Source: Planctomycetaceae bacterium
Lineage (GTDB): Bacteria; Planctomycetota; Planctomycetia; Planctomycetales; Planctomycetaceae
Assembly: GCA_021732785.1 (NCBI GenBank)
Contig: JAKFUG010000021.1
Location: 1-45,160, forward strand
Reading direction: 5' to 3'
Length of the DNA stretch: 45,160 bases
The notes beneath the pieces are model-generated. The model made no database searches. It was not told the DNA's origin and worked only from the letters and a program-made list of their open reading frames with translations. This document shows, piece after piece, positions 1 to 7,562 of this stretch. Made by a program: the position numbers and the translations under genes. Every line of letters begins with the position of its first letter. The stretch's first letter is position 1.

Positions 1-756
1 TGGAGTCTGCCCACGGCAAGCTGTGGCGGTGCGACCCACCAGAAGGGTTCCATCCTTCTGCACCTGCTTCCCTACATCGATCAGGCTCCGCTGTTCAATC
101 AGTGGGATTTCACTCGTTGCGACACCGATACCGCAACCTTCCCGTCATCGACAACACAACTCCGAACGACACAAATTGCTCCCTACCTGTGCCCATCGGA
201 AACCAGCCCACCGAAGAATGGCAGTACCTGGGCCGTTCATAACTACGCGGCCTGCTTCGGTCCCGGACGCACCGGCGGAGCCACCGGCAACCCGGCCTGC
301 CCCTGCGATGCCACGCCGTTCGATCAATTCGCCTTGCCGAACACCGGCAGCAATGGCGTCCCGGGAATGTTCACCCGTGCGTATCGCACTTCAAACATTC
401 GCGATAATACGGACGGTTCATCGAACACAATTTACTTCGGTGAAGTTCGCCCCAATTGTTCCAATCATCACAATGCCGGTTGGGCCAACTCGAACAATGG
501 CAATGGTTTGACGGCCACGCTGATTCCCATTAACTACAATTCCTGCGATACCAGCGCCGCGACCGGTGCTTCTCCCGCCGATTGCGCGAAACGCTGCAAT
601 TGGGTGACGGAACTCGCTTACAAGTCGCAGCATGTGGGGGGCGCGCATCTGATGATGGGGGACGGCACGGTCCGCTTCTTTAGTGAAAACATCAGCATGC
701 AGGTCTATTCCAGCCTGGGGGCGAAGGCCGACGGCGGGACATTCCAGGCACCGTAG
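1..756 (+). CDS. DUF1559 pilin-like protein, C-terminal part
   Basis: This is the 3' part of a gene cut by the window edge; the reading frame is open from base 1 to the TAG at 754-756, leaving 251 residues. The C-terminus has the DUF1559 signature, a His (HVGGAH) followed by the GDGTVRFFSENI box, and the visible part includes a typical PYIDQAPLFNQW segment. Members of this planctomycete family normally start with a type IV pilin-like prepilin peptide; that end is missing here. They are thought to be exported pseudopilin-like or surface proteins, but no biochemical role is established. Many Cys residues (SCGG, YLCPSE, ACPCD, CAKRCN) suggest disulphides in an exported protein. The next gene downstream is a small lipoprotein, a usual neighbour of DUF1559 genes. 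Family assignment is confident; function is not known. Confidence 0.93.
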   Translation, partial: WSLPTASCGGATHQKGSILLHLLPYIDQAPLFNQWDFTRCDTDTATFPSSTTQLRTTQIAPYLCPSETSPPKNGSTWAVHNYAACFGPGRTGGATGNPACPCDATPFDQFALPNTGSNGVPGMFTRAYRTSNIRDNTDGSSNTIYFGEVRPNCSNHHNAGWANSNNGNGLTATLIPINYNSCDTSAATGASPADCAKRCNWVTELAYKSQHVGGAHLMMGDGTVRFFSENISMQVYSSLGAKADGGTFQAP

Positions 757-855
757 ACTCGCTCGCAGTCTGCGCTCGATCTTTTGACGCCGGGGTGGTG
801 GATGACGCTGCCCCGGCGTCGTGCATGCCATTCTCACCTCCGTGATAGGGACACC

Positions 856-1329
856 ATGAAGCGGCGCGTTTATTTTACGGCCTTGATTCTTGCCACGATG
901 CTCGGCTGCGGGGACGGCGGCGTGTCCGGACCGGCTTTCGCCCCCGTGAGCGGAGTGGTCACCCTCGACGGCAAGCCTGTCGAAGGGGCCGCCATCATCT
1001 TCTCGCCGAAGAAAGAGGGGACGATGTCCATGGCGATCAGCGACGCCGATGGAAAGTTCGTCATGAAGTCGGGATCGGGCCGAAAAGGGGCCGCTGTCGG
1101 CGATCATAACGTGACCGTGAACCTGTCGGTGTCTACGGAAGCAGAAGTCAAAACGACGGATGACGGTTTGGCACCGGCGATGCCGAACGAGTTGGGGAGC
1201 GACGTTCCCAAACCCAAGCCGGCCCGTGTCGGTTTTATTGTGCCCGAGCGGTACAGCAAGCCCGGTGCGCTCTCCGTGACGGTGCCCGCCGGCGGGTTGT
1301 CGGGGCACAAGCTGGAACTCAAGAAGTAA
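856..1329 (+). CDS. Small lipoprotein with carboxypeptidase-regulatory-like domain
   Basis: A 157-residue protein. The frame is open from further upstream, but the ATG at 856 gives a lipoprotein signal peptide (MKRR, hydrophobic stretch, lipobox MLGC with Cys18), so it is chosen as start; AGGGA lies about 6 bases before it. The mature part begins with PVSGVVTLDGKPVEGAAIIF, the beta-sandwich pattern of carboxypeptidase regulatory-like domains, then DADGKFVMKSG and a C-terminal VPERYSKPG...LSVTVPAGG segment. Such lipoproteins usually follow DUF1559 genes in planctomycetes, here 99 bases downstream, so co-expression is likely. It is probably anchored to a membrane facing the periplasm. The role is unknown; a structural or surface-assembly partner of the DUF1559 protein is an inference from position. 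Confidence 0.88.
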   Translation: MKRRVYFTALILATMLGCGDGGVSGPAFAPVSGVVTLDGKPVEGAAIIFSPKKEGTMSMAISDADGKFVMKSGSGRKGAAVGDHNVTVNLSVSTEAEVKTTDDGLAPAMPNELGSDVPKPKPARVGFIVPERYSKPGALSVTVPAGGLSGHKLELKK

Positions 1330-1352
1330 CCGGCCCAAACCGTTCTTCTTTT

Positions 1353-1384
1353 GAAGCCCGGGGAAAAGCGATTCTCCGGGCTTC
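1353..1384 (+). terminator. Hairpin terminator candidate after the lipoprotein gene
   Basis: GAAGCCCGGGGA and TCTCCGGGCTTC form a 12-bp stem with one mismatch around an 8-base loop. It begins 23 bases after the TAA at 1327-1329. The downstream bases are only mildly T-rich, so it may be a weak intrinsic terminator or an mRNA-stabilising hairpin. Confidence 0.5.
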
Positions 1385-1495
1385 TCCGTTCGCTTTCATG
1401 TGTGGACGTCGATCCAAACTCGTGCGATGATACGCGCGGTGTTGCTCTGAAAGGTGTTTTCAAAGTCGACCGAGTGACGACGGAAGGCTGAAGGC

Positions 1496-1593
1496 AAAAA
1501 GCGGAAAGCCAGAAAAGGCACCTTTTCCGGTGACTGACTTTCCGCTTTTCGCGTTCTGCTCTCCGCTCTGGGATTTTGAAGACAGGTTCTGAG
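1496..1593. repeat. Hairpin repeat, copy 1 (upstream of the EboE-like gene)
   Basis: AAAAGCGGAAAGCCAG (from 1497) pairs with CTGACTTTCCGCTTTT (1534-1549) with one mismatch; the loop holds a nested AAAAGG/CCTTTT pair. The right arm and the following bases to 1593 (CTTTCCGCTTTT, then CTCTCCGC, then GATTTTGAAGACAGGTTCTGAGG) recur at 2908-2957 upstream of the next gene. This repeat and the terminator hairpin account for most of the 1330-1653 gap. It looks like a mobile or recombinogenic intergenic palindrome rather than a promoter, but its position before two successive genes is noted. Confidence 0.6.
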
Positions 1594-1653
1594 GATTGCA
1601 ACTTTGGGCGGGCTCTGTTCGAGGGGCCTTTTTTACGATCTGGTCATCTCGAT

Positions 1654-2823
1654 ATGGCGCTGAGCCCATTACCGTTGAGCTATTGCACCAACGTCCATCC
1701 GGGACGCACTTTGAATGAGGTGCTCACCGGGCTGGCGCAGTTCACCTTGCCGATCCGTTCGCATTTCGGGCAACCGCTCGCCGCCGGATTATGGCTGGCC
1801 AAATCGGTCATTGATGAACTCGCCGACGATCGGGAACTCGCGCGGTGTTCCGACTGGCTCGCAGCGCAGAATCTGCCCGTTTACACCCTCAACGCATTCC
1901 CTTATGGCGACTTTCATAGCGACCGGGTGAAAGAGCAGGTTTATCTTCCCGATTGGACGCAGCCGATCCGTCGGCAGTACACGCAAGATTGTGCGGTCGT
2001 CCTTTCCCATTTGTTACCGCCGGGGGTTGAAGGAAGCATTTCCACCGTTCCGCTGGGATTCAAAGCGCTGGCGACAGCGCCGGATTTCATGACGCGCTGT
2101 CTCGATCCACTAATTGATCTCGCACGGTTCCTTGCCGATCTCCAGCAGCATCACCATCGCACGGTGCGATTGGCCATTGAACCCGAACCGCTATGCGTGC
2201 TCGAAACCACGCCGGAAACGATCGCGTTCTTCGATCGTCTGCGCGAGCGCGCGGCGGAACGAAAGTCGCTGCCGGAAGTGCAGGAACATCTGGGGGTTTG
2301 CTACGACGTGTGCCATCAGGCCGTCGAATTTGAAGACGTCGCGGCGTCCATTCGGTCCTTGCATGCGGCAGACATCCGCATCAACAAGGTCCACATCAGT
2401 TGTGCGATCGAAGTCCGCGACGCCGGGAATCAGCGCGAATTACGAGATGCGCTGCGGCAATACATCGAACCACGGTATCTGCATCAGACATTCGGTCGCA
2501 CGCCGGAGGGCATCGTGTCGCATCTCGATCTGGATGCGGCGTTGCTCGACACCCCGCCGGCATCCTTTCGGAATGCGGACCTCTGGCGCGTCCATTTTCA
2601 TGTCCCCGTCGATGCCGAACGCATTGGTCCGCTCGGGACCACGCGCGCAGACTTGATCGCGGCGCTGAAGGTCATTCCCGAGTTGCCCTATGCGCCGCAT
2701 CTGGAAGTGGAAACCTACACCTGGGAAGTTCTCCCCGGTGGCGGCCGCACGGAACTAACCACTGGCTTTGCACGAGAACTGCTCGCCACACAAAAACTGT
2801 TAGACGGTTTGGCAACGGCGTAA
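1654..2823 (+). CDS. eboE: EboE-like metabolite traffic protein (TIM barrel)
   Basis: A 389-residue protein when started at ATG 1654; the frame is open upstream, but the conserved region begins at once with LSYCTNVHPGRT. It resembles EboE, the xylose-isomerase-like TIM-barrel member of the ebo cluster, which is linked to moving natural-product precursors to the periplasm (for example scytonemin intermediates in cyanobacteria). Supporting features are YTLNAFPYGDFH near Asn80, the run VKEQVYLPDW, EPEP with Glu176, CYDVCHQ with Asp218 and His221, and KVHIS with His247. Glu176, Asp218 and His247 lie where xylose-isomerase-like barrels hold catalytic metal. No signal peptide is seen, so it is probably cytoplasmic. 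The other ebo genes (eboA, B, C, D, F) are not in this window. Family call is good; substrate is unknown. Confidence 0.85.
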   Translation: MALSPLPLSYCTNVHPGRTLNEVLTGLAQFTLPIRSHFGQPLAAGLWLAKSVIDELADDRELARCSDWLAAQNLPVYTLNAFPYGDFHSDRVKEQVYLPDWTQPIRRQYTQDCAVVLSHLLPPGVEGSISTVPLGFKALATAPDFMTRCLDPLIDLARFLADLQQHHHRTVRLAIEPEPLCVLETTPETIAFFDRLRERAAERKSLPEVQEHLGVCYDVCHQAVEFEDVAASIRSLHAADIRINKVHISCAIEVRDAGNQRELRDALRQYIEPRYLHQTFGRTPEGIVSHLDLDAALLDTPPASFRNADLWRVHFHVPVDAERIGPLGTTRADLIAALKVIPELPYAPHLEVETYTWEVLPGGGRTELTTGFARELLATQKLLDGLATA

Positions 2824-2907
2824 GAACGGGTCTTCAAAATCACGAATGAGTTATCGCGAAAGGCGAAGAGCGAAAAGCCCGAAAATCTGGACTTTCAAAG
2901 TGTTTGG

Positions 2908-2957
2908 CTTTCCGCTTTTTGCTCTCCGCGAACAGGATTTGAAAATAAGTTCTGAGA
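2908..2957. repeat. Hairpin repeat, copy 2 (upstream of DUF1552 gene)
   Basis: CTTTCCGCTTTTTGCTCTCC and the following GATTTGAAAATAAGTTCTGAG match the element at 1538-1593, with a short internal deletion. An imperfect left arm (GCGAAGAGCGAAAAGCC, near 2871) allows an imperfect hairpin. It fills most of the gap between the EboE-like gene and the DUF1552 gene. Confidence 0.55.
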
Positions 2958-2988
2958 TCGAGGCACCCCTGAAGCACGCGAGGTCGAG

Positions 2989-4254
2989 ATGGCACGTCGA
3001 GGAGCGAATTGGTTTGCCACGGGGAACCGCATCGAACGGCGGACGTTCCTCAAAGGTGTCGGCGTGGCGTTTGCCCTGCCGTGGCTGGACGCCATGCAGC
3101 CGGCGATCGGAGCGGAGTCGAATCCCTCTCCGCGGCGAATGGTGGCCATCGAAACCAACATGGGCATCCTGCCGCAGTTCTTCTTCCCCGAAGGACACGG
3201 CCGCGAGTACACCTCGAGTCCTTATCTGGAGCGGCTCAAAGCTCATCGCGACCAGTTAACCGTCTTCTCGGGCGTGAGCCTGCCGGGGGTGACGGGCGGG
3301 CATGCCGCCGAACGCTGTTTCCTCACGGGAACGCCACATCCCGAACGCGGCGGCTTTCGTAACGGCGTTTCGGTCGATCAATTTGCCGCCGAGGAAATCG
3401 GCAGCCAGACACGCTATCCATCCCTCGTGCTCGCCATCACCAACGAAAACCCGACGTTGAGCTTCACCCGCAGCGGGGCTCCCATCCCGGCGGAGAAAAG
3501 CCCCCGCAAATTGTTCGAACGGCTCTTCTTTCAAGGCAAGCCGGAAGAGATCGCCGCGAATGTGGAAGCCTTGCGGCAGGGACGCAGCCTGCTCGATTTC
3601 GTCGGCGATCAATCGAAACGGTTGAGTCGAACGCTCTCGAGTCCCGATCGGCAACGGCTCGACCAGTATTTCACGGCCGTTCGCGATCTGGAACAACGCC
3701 TGCAGAACTCCGAAGCGTGGGAACATCGCGACAAACCGAAAGTGAACGCCAAGCCGCCGGAAGACATCACCGATCCCCAGGCTTTTGCGCGTCGCACCGG
3801 GCAAATGTTCGATGTCATCAAACTCGCCTTCGAGACCGATTCAACGCGGGTGGTCTCGCTGTTCATTGATACGACCGTCATTCACAACATCACCCATCAC
3901 GGAAACCGTCCGGAAGTCCTCGCCGATCTGCGATCCAAAGAGGAAGGCCAGTTCGATGTCCTGAATGCGTTTCTGTCGTCGCTCACCACGGCAAAAGAAG
4001 GGGACGCCAGCCTGCTCGATCGCACGATGGTGTTGTACGGCACGTGCATGGGCAGCGCGAACTCGCACTCCAATATCAACCTGCCCGTGCTGCTCGCCGG
4101 AGGGGGTTTCCGACATGGGCAGCATCTCGTGTTCGATTCCGAGAACAATTATCCGCTGTCGAATCTGTATGTCTCGATGCTCCAGCGAATGGGCTTGGAA
4201 GTCGAGGCGTTTTCCACGGGGAAAGGCCCGTTCCGCGGACTGGAGATGGTGTGA
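2989..4254 (+). CDS. DUF1552 family exported protein
   Basis: A 421-residue protein. The N-terminus has a twin-arginine-like motif (IERRTFLKGVGVAF) followed by ALPWLDAM, the signature shared by all four DUF1552 proteins in this window. The rest matches the family: a PSLVLAITNE segment, a helical SPDRQRLDQYFTAVRDLEQR stretch, FDVIKLAFETDSTRVVSLFID, and a C-terminal GGGFRHGQH segment. DUF1552 proteins are almost confined to planctomycetes and relatives, are exported, and have no proven activity. Their overall organisation resembles the alkaline-phosphatase-like DUF1501 proteins, but that link is inference. The stop codon overlaps the ATG of the cytochrome gene (TGATG at 4252-4256), so translation is probably coupled and the two products likely act together in the periplasm. 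Confidence 0.93.
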   Translation: MARRGANWFATGNRIERRTFLKGVGVAFALPWLDAMQPAIGAESNPSPRRMVAIETNMGILPQFFFPEGHGREYTSSPYLERLKAHRDQLTVFSGVSLPGVTGGHAAERCFLTGTPHPERGGFRNGVSVDQFAAEEIGSQTRYPSLVLAITNENPTLSFTRSGAPIPAEKSPRKLFERLFFQGKPEEIAANVEALRQGRSLLDFVGDQSKRLSRTLSSPDRQRLDQYFTAVRDLEQRLQNSEAWEHRDKPKVNAKPPEDITDPQAFARRTGQMFDVIKLAFETDSTRVVSLFIDTTVIHNITHHGNRPEVLADLRSKEEGQFDVLNAFLSSLTTAKEGDASLLDRTMVLYGTCMGSANSHSNINLPVLLAGGGFRHGQHLVFDSENNYPLSNLYVSMLQRMGLEVEAFSTGKGPFRGLEMV

Positions 4255-7200
4255 TGCAACGCCGTTCGGTGTTCGTGCTCTTCATGACATCGCTGTGGAC
4301 TCCCGTGACGGCGTTCAGTCAACCGGCGGAATTCTTTCAAAAATACTGCAACGAGTGCCACGGCGGGGCGACGCCGGAAGGTTCACTCGATCTGGCCGAA
4401 TTGTCGCGTAGTGAGCGTTCGCCGGAAAACATTCGCCGGTGGGTGAAGACTCACGACCGGATCGCCGCGGGTTCGATGCCGCCGAAATCGTCACCGCAAC
4501 CGAGTGCGGATGAACGTTCGGTCGCCGTTCTTCACCTGCATGACGCCATTGCTGCTGCGGAAAAAATGGCGAGTGACGGACGAACGCGATTGCGTCGACT
4601 GACGCGCTCCGAGTACGAGCACACCATCCGCGATCTCTTCGCCATGCCGGGTATTGCACTGGCCGGCAATCTCCCGGCTGATGGCACAGTGAATGGTTTC
4701 GACAGGAATGCCGACGCGCTGGATCTCTCACACGTTAATATCGCGAAGTATCTCGAAGCGGCCGATCACATTCTCGATGATGCCATTGCTACGCGGCCGC
4801 AACCACCGGTCGTGCAGCAGCGGCGGATCAGTCTCGCCAATCCCGGCGGGTTCGTGGCCCACGTGCTCATGAACGGCGATGGCGTGCTGTTGAAAAACGG
4901 CTTGCCCGATCCCGATTTCCCCCCCGCGGCGGAGCAGAATCACCTCGACCAAGGCCTGCACGAACGCATCGGATCATTCGGCACCGGCAGCAGTGTCGGA
5001 CTGTTCCGACACGAAGATGAATCGTTCAATCCGTACTTCATCGAGCATGTCACAATTTACCCCGGCACTTACCGGGTGCGGACCTCGTTGTGGAGTTTCC
5101 AGTGGGATCAAGGCCGCGTCTTGCCGGGACGTCGCACCGAATCGGGGCGGCTGTCGGTCGTGCAACTCACGGGAGATGGCCGCGGCGGTCAGCACCCCAG
5201 CAATGTGCTCGGCTACTTTGATGCTCCGATCAATCAACCGCTCGAGCATCAACTTCATGTCTGGCTCAATCAAAACGAACTGATTGGTTTCAACACGGCG
5301 TCCCTCGCCCCGGCGGCAAATTATGCGCGCAAGGGGCGCGCGATGACCTTCACCGGTCCGGGGATTGTCATTGACTGGCTGGATATCGAAGGCCCGCTGC
5401 ACGATGTCTGGCCGCCGCGCAGTCATACTCTGTTGTTCGGCGAGTTACCGCTCGTGGAGTTTCGTCCGGAAGACAATGCCGGTGTTCGACCGCCGGCAAG
5501 ACCGCAACTACGGCACCTCGGCGCGGCGAAGAACCGCCGTGATTCCGAACCGGGATTGTGGACCGTACGAAGCGAATCGCCCAAAGAGGACGCACAAATG
5601 CTGCTCGCGGCATTTCTGCCCAAACTGTTCCGCCGGCCGGTGTCGCCTGAGATGACACAACAATATGTGAGTCTGGTGGAACAGCGTTTGGCCGCGGGCG
5701 ATGCGTTCGAAACCGCGATGCGAGCGGCCTACAAGTTCGCGCTCTGTGCGCCCGACTTTCTTTATCAAGTGGAACCGGAAGGACCGCTGGACGATTTTGC
5801 GCTCGCGAACCGGCTGTCGTATTTCCTCTGGAATTCGCTGCCCGATGAACCGCTGCGACAACATGCCTCGCAAGGAAGTCTGCGTAAGCCGGAAGTGCTG
5901 CACGGTGAAATGACGCGATTGCTGACATCCCCCCGCGCGCAGCGATTCATTGACGATTTCGTCGGTCAGTGGTTGAAAGTGCGACAAATTGCGGCGAACG
6001 ATCCGGACCGCAAGCTGTATCCCGAATTCAGCCCGTTCCTGCAGGATGCGATGGTTGCCGAAACGCGGGCCTATTTTCGTGAGTTACTCGAACGCGACCT
6101 CCCGGCGGCATCGCTGGTGCGTTCCGACTTTCTGATGCTCAACGAAAAACTCGCCACGCATTACAACATTGACGGTGTCTCGGGGACCGCGCTCCGGGCC
6201 GTTCCCATGCCGCCCGATTGTCCCCGCGGCGGCTTTCTGACACAGGCGGCGATTCTGAAAGTGACGGCGAACGGCACGACGACTTCGCCGGTTCCGCGCG
6301 GAGCATTCGTCATGGACCGATTGCTCGGTGAGCCCCCCGAACCCCCACCGTCGAATGTGGCGGCGATCGAGCCGGATGTGCGCGGCGCGACAACGATTCG
6401 CGACCAGTTGGCCAAGCACCGCGACAATGCCATGTGTGCATCATGTCATGCCCGGATCGATCCCCCCGGATTTGCGCTGGAAGCGTTTGATGTGATCGGT
6501 GGGTTTCGCGCGCGGTATCGCTCCATCGGTGCGGGTGATGCCGCCGAACGGGGCCAGATTGATCCCTTTATTCCGATCAGTTTTCGACTTGGCCCGCATG
6601 TCGATTCTTCAGGGACGCTGCCAAACGGCTCTGCGTTTGCGAATATCGCCGAGTATCGCCACCTGTTAGCCGCAGAGTCGCCCCGTTTGTTGCGCAATCT
6701 GGCCGAACAGTTAACCGTCTACGCTACGGGTCGCGCCTTGCAATTTTCGGATCGCGAGGCCTTGGCGTTGATTGTCCGTCGCACAATCGAAGCGGGCGGC
6801 GGACTGCAAACGTTGATTCACGAAGTCGTCGCCAGCCCATTGTTTACAGGAATGCCGGACACCGTGGTTCGCCCCGCCGAGGAACGACCCGCCAGAATCA
6901 CAGTGGCACGCGGTCCCGACAATCTTCCCGGCCGCATGATGATGACCGGCACGTTGCCCGACATTGAACCCGTTCGTGTCCCTCCCGCGGAATCGGCACT
7001 CGCAACGAAGCGGCCCATTCAAATTCGCGATGACAAAACGCTGGCCTGCCGGATTCAGGGGCTGTATGCCGAAGACCGCATTCCGCACTTTCGTTCGTTG
7101 TTGGAAGGGTTACCGGAAGCGCGGCTGGTGCAACTGGATTTCGACACCACGGATGCGATCTTGGCTTACGATCCCGAATGCGATCTGCTGCGCGGCGCGA

Positions 7201-7517
7201 ACGAACAGCAGGTTCGCGAACGTCTCAGTCAACAATTGCAGACGTCGTCCCGTTACCAATATCGACTGCTGTCGCCCGGCACAATTCCACGCAACAAGCA
7301 GGAGCAAGTGGAACTGACCATCATCGGGCTCGATTGCCCCGCCTGTTCGCTCGCGGCTTATGAAATCCTGATGCGGACCGAAGGCGTGGAGACCGCCACC
7401 GCGAGTTTTCACAATCGTCGTGCCACCGCCTGGATCGATCCGTCACGAACCAGCCGCGATAAACTCGTCGCCGCACTGAAAAGCCAACAAGTGACGTTGG
7501 GGGATGATTCGCCATGA
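4254..7517 (+). CDS. DUF1592-type planctomycete cytochrome with C-terminal HMA extension
   Basis: A 1087-residue exported protein. ATG 4254 overlaps the previous stop and gives a signal peptide (MQRRSVFVLFMTSLW). Order: a haem-binding CNECH site (Cys32, Cys35, His36), DUF1587 (LRRLTRSEYEHTIRDLF), a beta-rich middle region, DUF1595/DUF1592 (ANRLSYFLWNSLPDE), DUF1588 with a second CASCH site (Cys728, Cys731, His732; CHARIDPPGFALEAFD), and DUF1585 (AEQLTVYATGRALQFSDRE). The protein then runs about 200 residues beyond the usual family end. The last part (IIGLDCPACSLAAYEIL, Cys1028 and Cys1031) reads as a heavy-metal-associated fold, and residues about 920-1005 look like a degenerate partner without CxxC. 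It is probably a periplasmic redox protein; the extension suggests metal sensing or delivery. The redox partner is unknown. Confidence 0.9.
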   Translation: MQRRSVFVLFMTSLWTPVTAFSQPAEFFQKYCNECHGGATPEGSLDLAELSRSERSPENIRRWVKTHDRIAAGSMPPKSSPQPSADERSVAVLHLHDAIAAAEKMASDGRTRLRRLTRSEYEHTIRDLFAMPGIALAGNLPADGTVNGFDRNADALDLSHVNIAKYLEAADHILDDAIATRPQPPVVQQRRISLANPGGFVAHVLMNGDGVLLKNGLPDPDFPPAAEQNHLDQGLHERIGSFGTGSSVGLFRHEDESFNPYFIEHVTIYPGTYRVRTSLWSFQWDQGRVLPGRRTESGRLSVVQLTGDGRGGQHPSNVLGYFDAPINQPLEHQLHVWLNQNELIGFNTASLAPAANYARKGRAMTFTGPGIVIDWLDIEGPLHDVWPPRSHTLLFGELPLVEFRPEDNAGVRPPARPQLRHLGAAKNRRDSEPGLWTVRSESPKEDAQMLLAAFLPKLFRRPVSPEMTQQYVSLVEQRLAAGDAFETAMRAAYKFALCAPDFLYQVEPEGPLDDFALANRLSYFLWNSLPDEPLRQHASQGSLRKPEVLHGEMTRLLTSPRAQRFIDDFVGQWLKVRQIAANDPDRKLYPEFSPFLQDAMVAETRAYFRELLERDLPAASLVRSDFLMLNEKLATHYNIDGVSGTALRAVPMPPDCPRGGFLTQAAILKVTANGTTTSPVPRGAFVMDRLLGEPPEPPPSNVAAIEPDVRGATTIRDQLAKHRDNAMCASCHARIDPPGFALEAFDVIGGFRARYRSIGAGDAAERGQIDPFIPISFRLGPHVDSSGTLPNGSAFANIAEYRHLLAAESPRLLRNLAEQLTVYATGRALQFSDREALALIVRRTIEAGGGLQTLIHEVVASPLFTGMPDTVVRPAEERPARITVARGPDNLPGRMMMTGTLPDIEPVRVPPAESALATKRPIQIRDDKTLACRIQGLYAEDRIPHFRSLLEGLPEARLVQLDFDTTDAILAYDPECDLLRGANEQQVRERLSQQLQTSSRYQYRLLSPGTIPRNKQEQVELTIIGLDCPACSLAAYEILMRTEGVETATASFHNRRATAWIDPSRTSRDKLVAALKSQQVTLGDDSP

Positions 7518-7562
7518 CGCGGTGCCATCACCGGTCGATCCGCAGGGCGTCTCTGGCGGCGA

